DNA of 64,000 nucleotides from positions 1,327,501-1,391,500 of the forward strand of contig NZ_CP113061.1 in the NCBI RefSeq assembly GCF_026625745.1, read 5' to 3'. Positions 62,936 to 64,000 of the stretch are shown piece after piece. The DNA is from Asticcacaulis sp. SL142. Its GTDB lineage: Bacteria > Pseudomonadota > Alphaproteobacteria > Caulobacterales > Caulobacteraceae. A program made the translations under genes and the position numbers. The notes under the pieces are model-generated. The model saw only the letters and a program-made list of their open reading frames with translations. It was not told where the DNA came from and did no database searches. Each line of letters begins with the position of its first letter. Position 1 is the stretch's first letter.

Positions 62936-63528
62936 TGTCCAGAGTCGTTGTTGTAGAACTGGGTTGCGCCAATACAGCGTCCGTTCTGTTTGCGCTGGAG
63001 CGCTTAGGGGCTGAGGCCGTACTGTCGTCGGATGCGGCTGAGATCGCGTCGGCACCTAAGCTGGTCCTGCCGGGGGTGGGTGCGGCCGGTTTTGCCATGT
63101 CTCAGGCGCGCGAACTGGGTCTGGTTGAGGTATTACGCGGCTATGAGCGTCCGCTGTTAGGGGTATGTCTCGGCCAGCAATTGCTGTTTGAGGCGTCCGA
63201 CGAAGGCGATGTCGAATGCCTGGGGCTTATTCCGGGTAAGGTCACCAAAATGGTCGTCCCCGATGGCTATGTCGTGCCGCACATGGGCTGGAACACGCTG
63301 GAACCGCTCAAGGCCGATCCGCTTAATGACGACGTGGCCGCGGGCGATTATGCCTATTTCGTCCATAGTTTTGTGTGTCCGATCAACGACTATACCCTGA
63401 CCCAATCGACTTACGGCGAACCGTTTGCGGCCATGGTGCGCAAAGGTAACGTCTGGGGCTGCCAGTTCCACCCGGAACGGTCGTCGGCCACCGGTGCCAA
63501 GATTTTGGAGAATTTTTTGAGGCTATGA
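62935..63528 (+). CDS. hisH: Imidazole glycerol phosphate synthase glutaminase subunit
   Basis: Class I glutamine amidotransferase that feeds ammonia to HisF. The 197-residue protein has LVLPGVGAAGFAM, the nucleophile Cys in LLGVCLGQQLLFE, the YFVHSF segment and the catalytic His/Glu in CQFHPERS. The start is GTG, overlapping the hisB stop (TAGTG). It is followed by a 142-base inverted-repeat element before hisA. Confidence 0.94.
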   Translation: MSRVVVVELGCANTASVLFALERLGAEAVLSSDAAEIASAPKLVLPGVGAAGFAMSQARELGLVEVLRGYERPLLGVCLGQQLLFEASDEGDVECLGLIPGKVTKMVVPDGYVVPHMGWNTLEPLKADPLNDDVAAGDYAYFVHSFVCPINDYTLTQSTYGEPFAAMVRKGNVWGCQFHPERSSATGAKILENFLRL

Positions 63529-63534
63529 CGTTTT

Positions 63535-63676
63535 AGAACTCCCCCTCTTGGAGGGGGAGCTTGATGGCGATGCCTGCATCGACATCAAGAGGGGGTAAAA
63601 ACCCCGCCACCTGATTACCCCCTCTGGCCTTAAGCTCGCGCTTAAAGCCAGCTCCCCCTGCAACAGGGGGAGTTCT
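63535..63676. repeat. MITE-like element inside the his operon (family C)
   Basis: Perfect 12-bp terminal inverted repeats AGAACTCCCCCT (63535-63546) and AGGGGGAGTTCT (63665-63676). Internal hairpins CTCCCCCTC-TTG-GAGGGGGAG at the left and CTCCCCCTG-CAA-CAGGGGGAG at the right bracket a CTTGATG/CATCAAG stem. It has no coding capacity. Its right end supplies GGGGGAG, which lies 5 bases before the first hisA ATG. Confidence 0.8.
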
Positions 63677-63677
63677 T

Positions 63678-64000
63678 ATGAGACAGAATGATATGATCCT
63701 CTACCCCGCTATCGACCTGATCAATGGTGCCTGTGTCAGGCTTGCGCAAGGCAAGTTCGATCAGGTGACCCTGTACGATCCCGACCCGTTCAAGCGCCTG
63801 TCGCTGTTCAACGACGAGGCCGCCCAATGGGTGCATATCGTTGACCTTGATGGCGCCAAGGCCGGATCACCGCAGCAGCACGAACTGATCGGGCGTCTGG
63901 CCAAGGCCTCAAAAGCCAAGATTCAGACCGGCGGCGGGGTGCGTTCGCGCGAGCATGTGGCTACCTTGCTTGATGCCGGTGTTTCCGCCGTCGTGGTCGG
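63678..64000 (+). CDS. hisA: ProFAR isomerase, 3' end outside window
   Basis: Isomerises ProFAR to PRFAR in histidine synthesis. The visible 107 codons give the half-barrel start MILYPAIDLINGACVRLAQG with the catalytic Asp in AIDL, VHIVDLDGAKAG, and IQTGGGVRS with the phosphate-binding loop. The ATG at 63678 has GGGGGAG from the preceding repeat 5 bases upstream; the ATG at 63693 gives the usual N-terminus of the family and is an alternative. The gene continues past the window edge. Confidence 0.93.
   Translation, partial: MRQNDMILYPAIDLINGACVRLAQGKFDQVTLYDPDPFKRLSLFNDEAAQWVHIVDLDGAKAGSPQQHELIGRLAKASKAKIQTGGGVRSREHVATLLDAGVSAVVV

Overview
The window reads as chromosomal DNA of an alphaproteobacterium, most likely a stalked or budding member of the Caulobacteraceae (Asticcacaulis-like). 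The evidence is the GC-rich coding sequence, an mreB-mreC-mreD-mrdA-rodA cluster whose MreB closely matches what I remember of Caulobacter MreB, a TipN-like polarity protein, an RpoE/ChrR pair, a long-form HisG and numerous GC-rich intergenic palindromes. These identifications come from motif reading and memory, not from a database search. I see no rRNA, tRNA, CRISPR array, prophage or complete insertion sequence.

Layout. 1-5.5 kb: 3' part of gloB, an unknown membrane-anchored coiled-coil protein, the large TipN-like protein and a dipeptide epimerase. 5.5-8 kb: MFS transporter divergent from proline iminopeptidase. 8-14.2 kb (minus strand): the cell-elongation operon mreBCD-mrdA-rodA, ending in a structured 3' region. 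14.5-21.3 kb: TVP38-like membrane protein, aspartate aminotransferase, WecA-like phosphoglycosyl transferase, acyltransferase, polyprenyl diphosphate synthase and a TrmN6-like methyltransferase. 21.3-30 kb: an AT-richer orphan, ilvC, thyA-folA, an old-yellow-enzyme reductase, Mrp, miaA and an S9 peptidase. 30-35.3 kb: a sugar-acid catabolic cluster (AraD1/GguC-like protein, FadR-type regulator, periplasmic GalM, IlvD/Edd dehydratase). 35.4-38.7 kb: two paralogous HAMP proteins and an O-antigen ligase-like protein. 38.8-44.8 kb (minus): xseB-ispA-dxs, then a frameshifted small gene and an AbgT transporter. 44.8-50.3 kb: a divergent RpoE/ChrR stress island with cfa, DUF2177, a flavoprotein and DUF1365. 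50.3-58.8 kb: lrp-ald, GNAT, CPBP, Sel1, a lemA-TPM-TPM operon, YegD-like Hsp70 and an AT-richer orphan. 58.8-64 kb: yerC-hisG-hisD-(hisC-like)hisB-hisH-hisA, cut by the window end.

Most notable. The his operon encodes HisB fused behind a HisC-fold domain that has lost the PLP lysine and the Asn of the NPxNPTG motif, so it looks like a pseudo-aminotransferase. Just upstream, the last eight codons of hisD are duplicated with only synonymous differences, and each copy carries a Shine-Dalgarno-like sequence before an ATG. The divergent stress island has a matched pair of TGATCY-N16-CGTATW promoters, yet its sigma-factor gene carries an apparent one-base frameshift. Several families of intergenic hairpins recur through the window; in three cases they encode the last codons of a gene, and in one case they supply the ribosome binding site of hisA.
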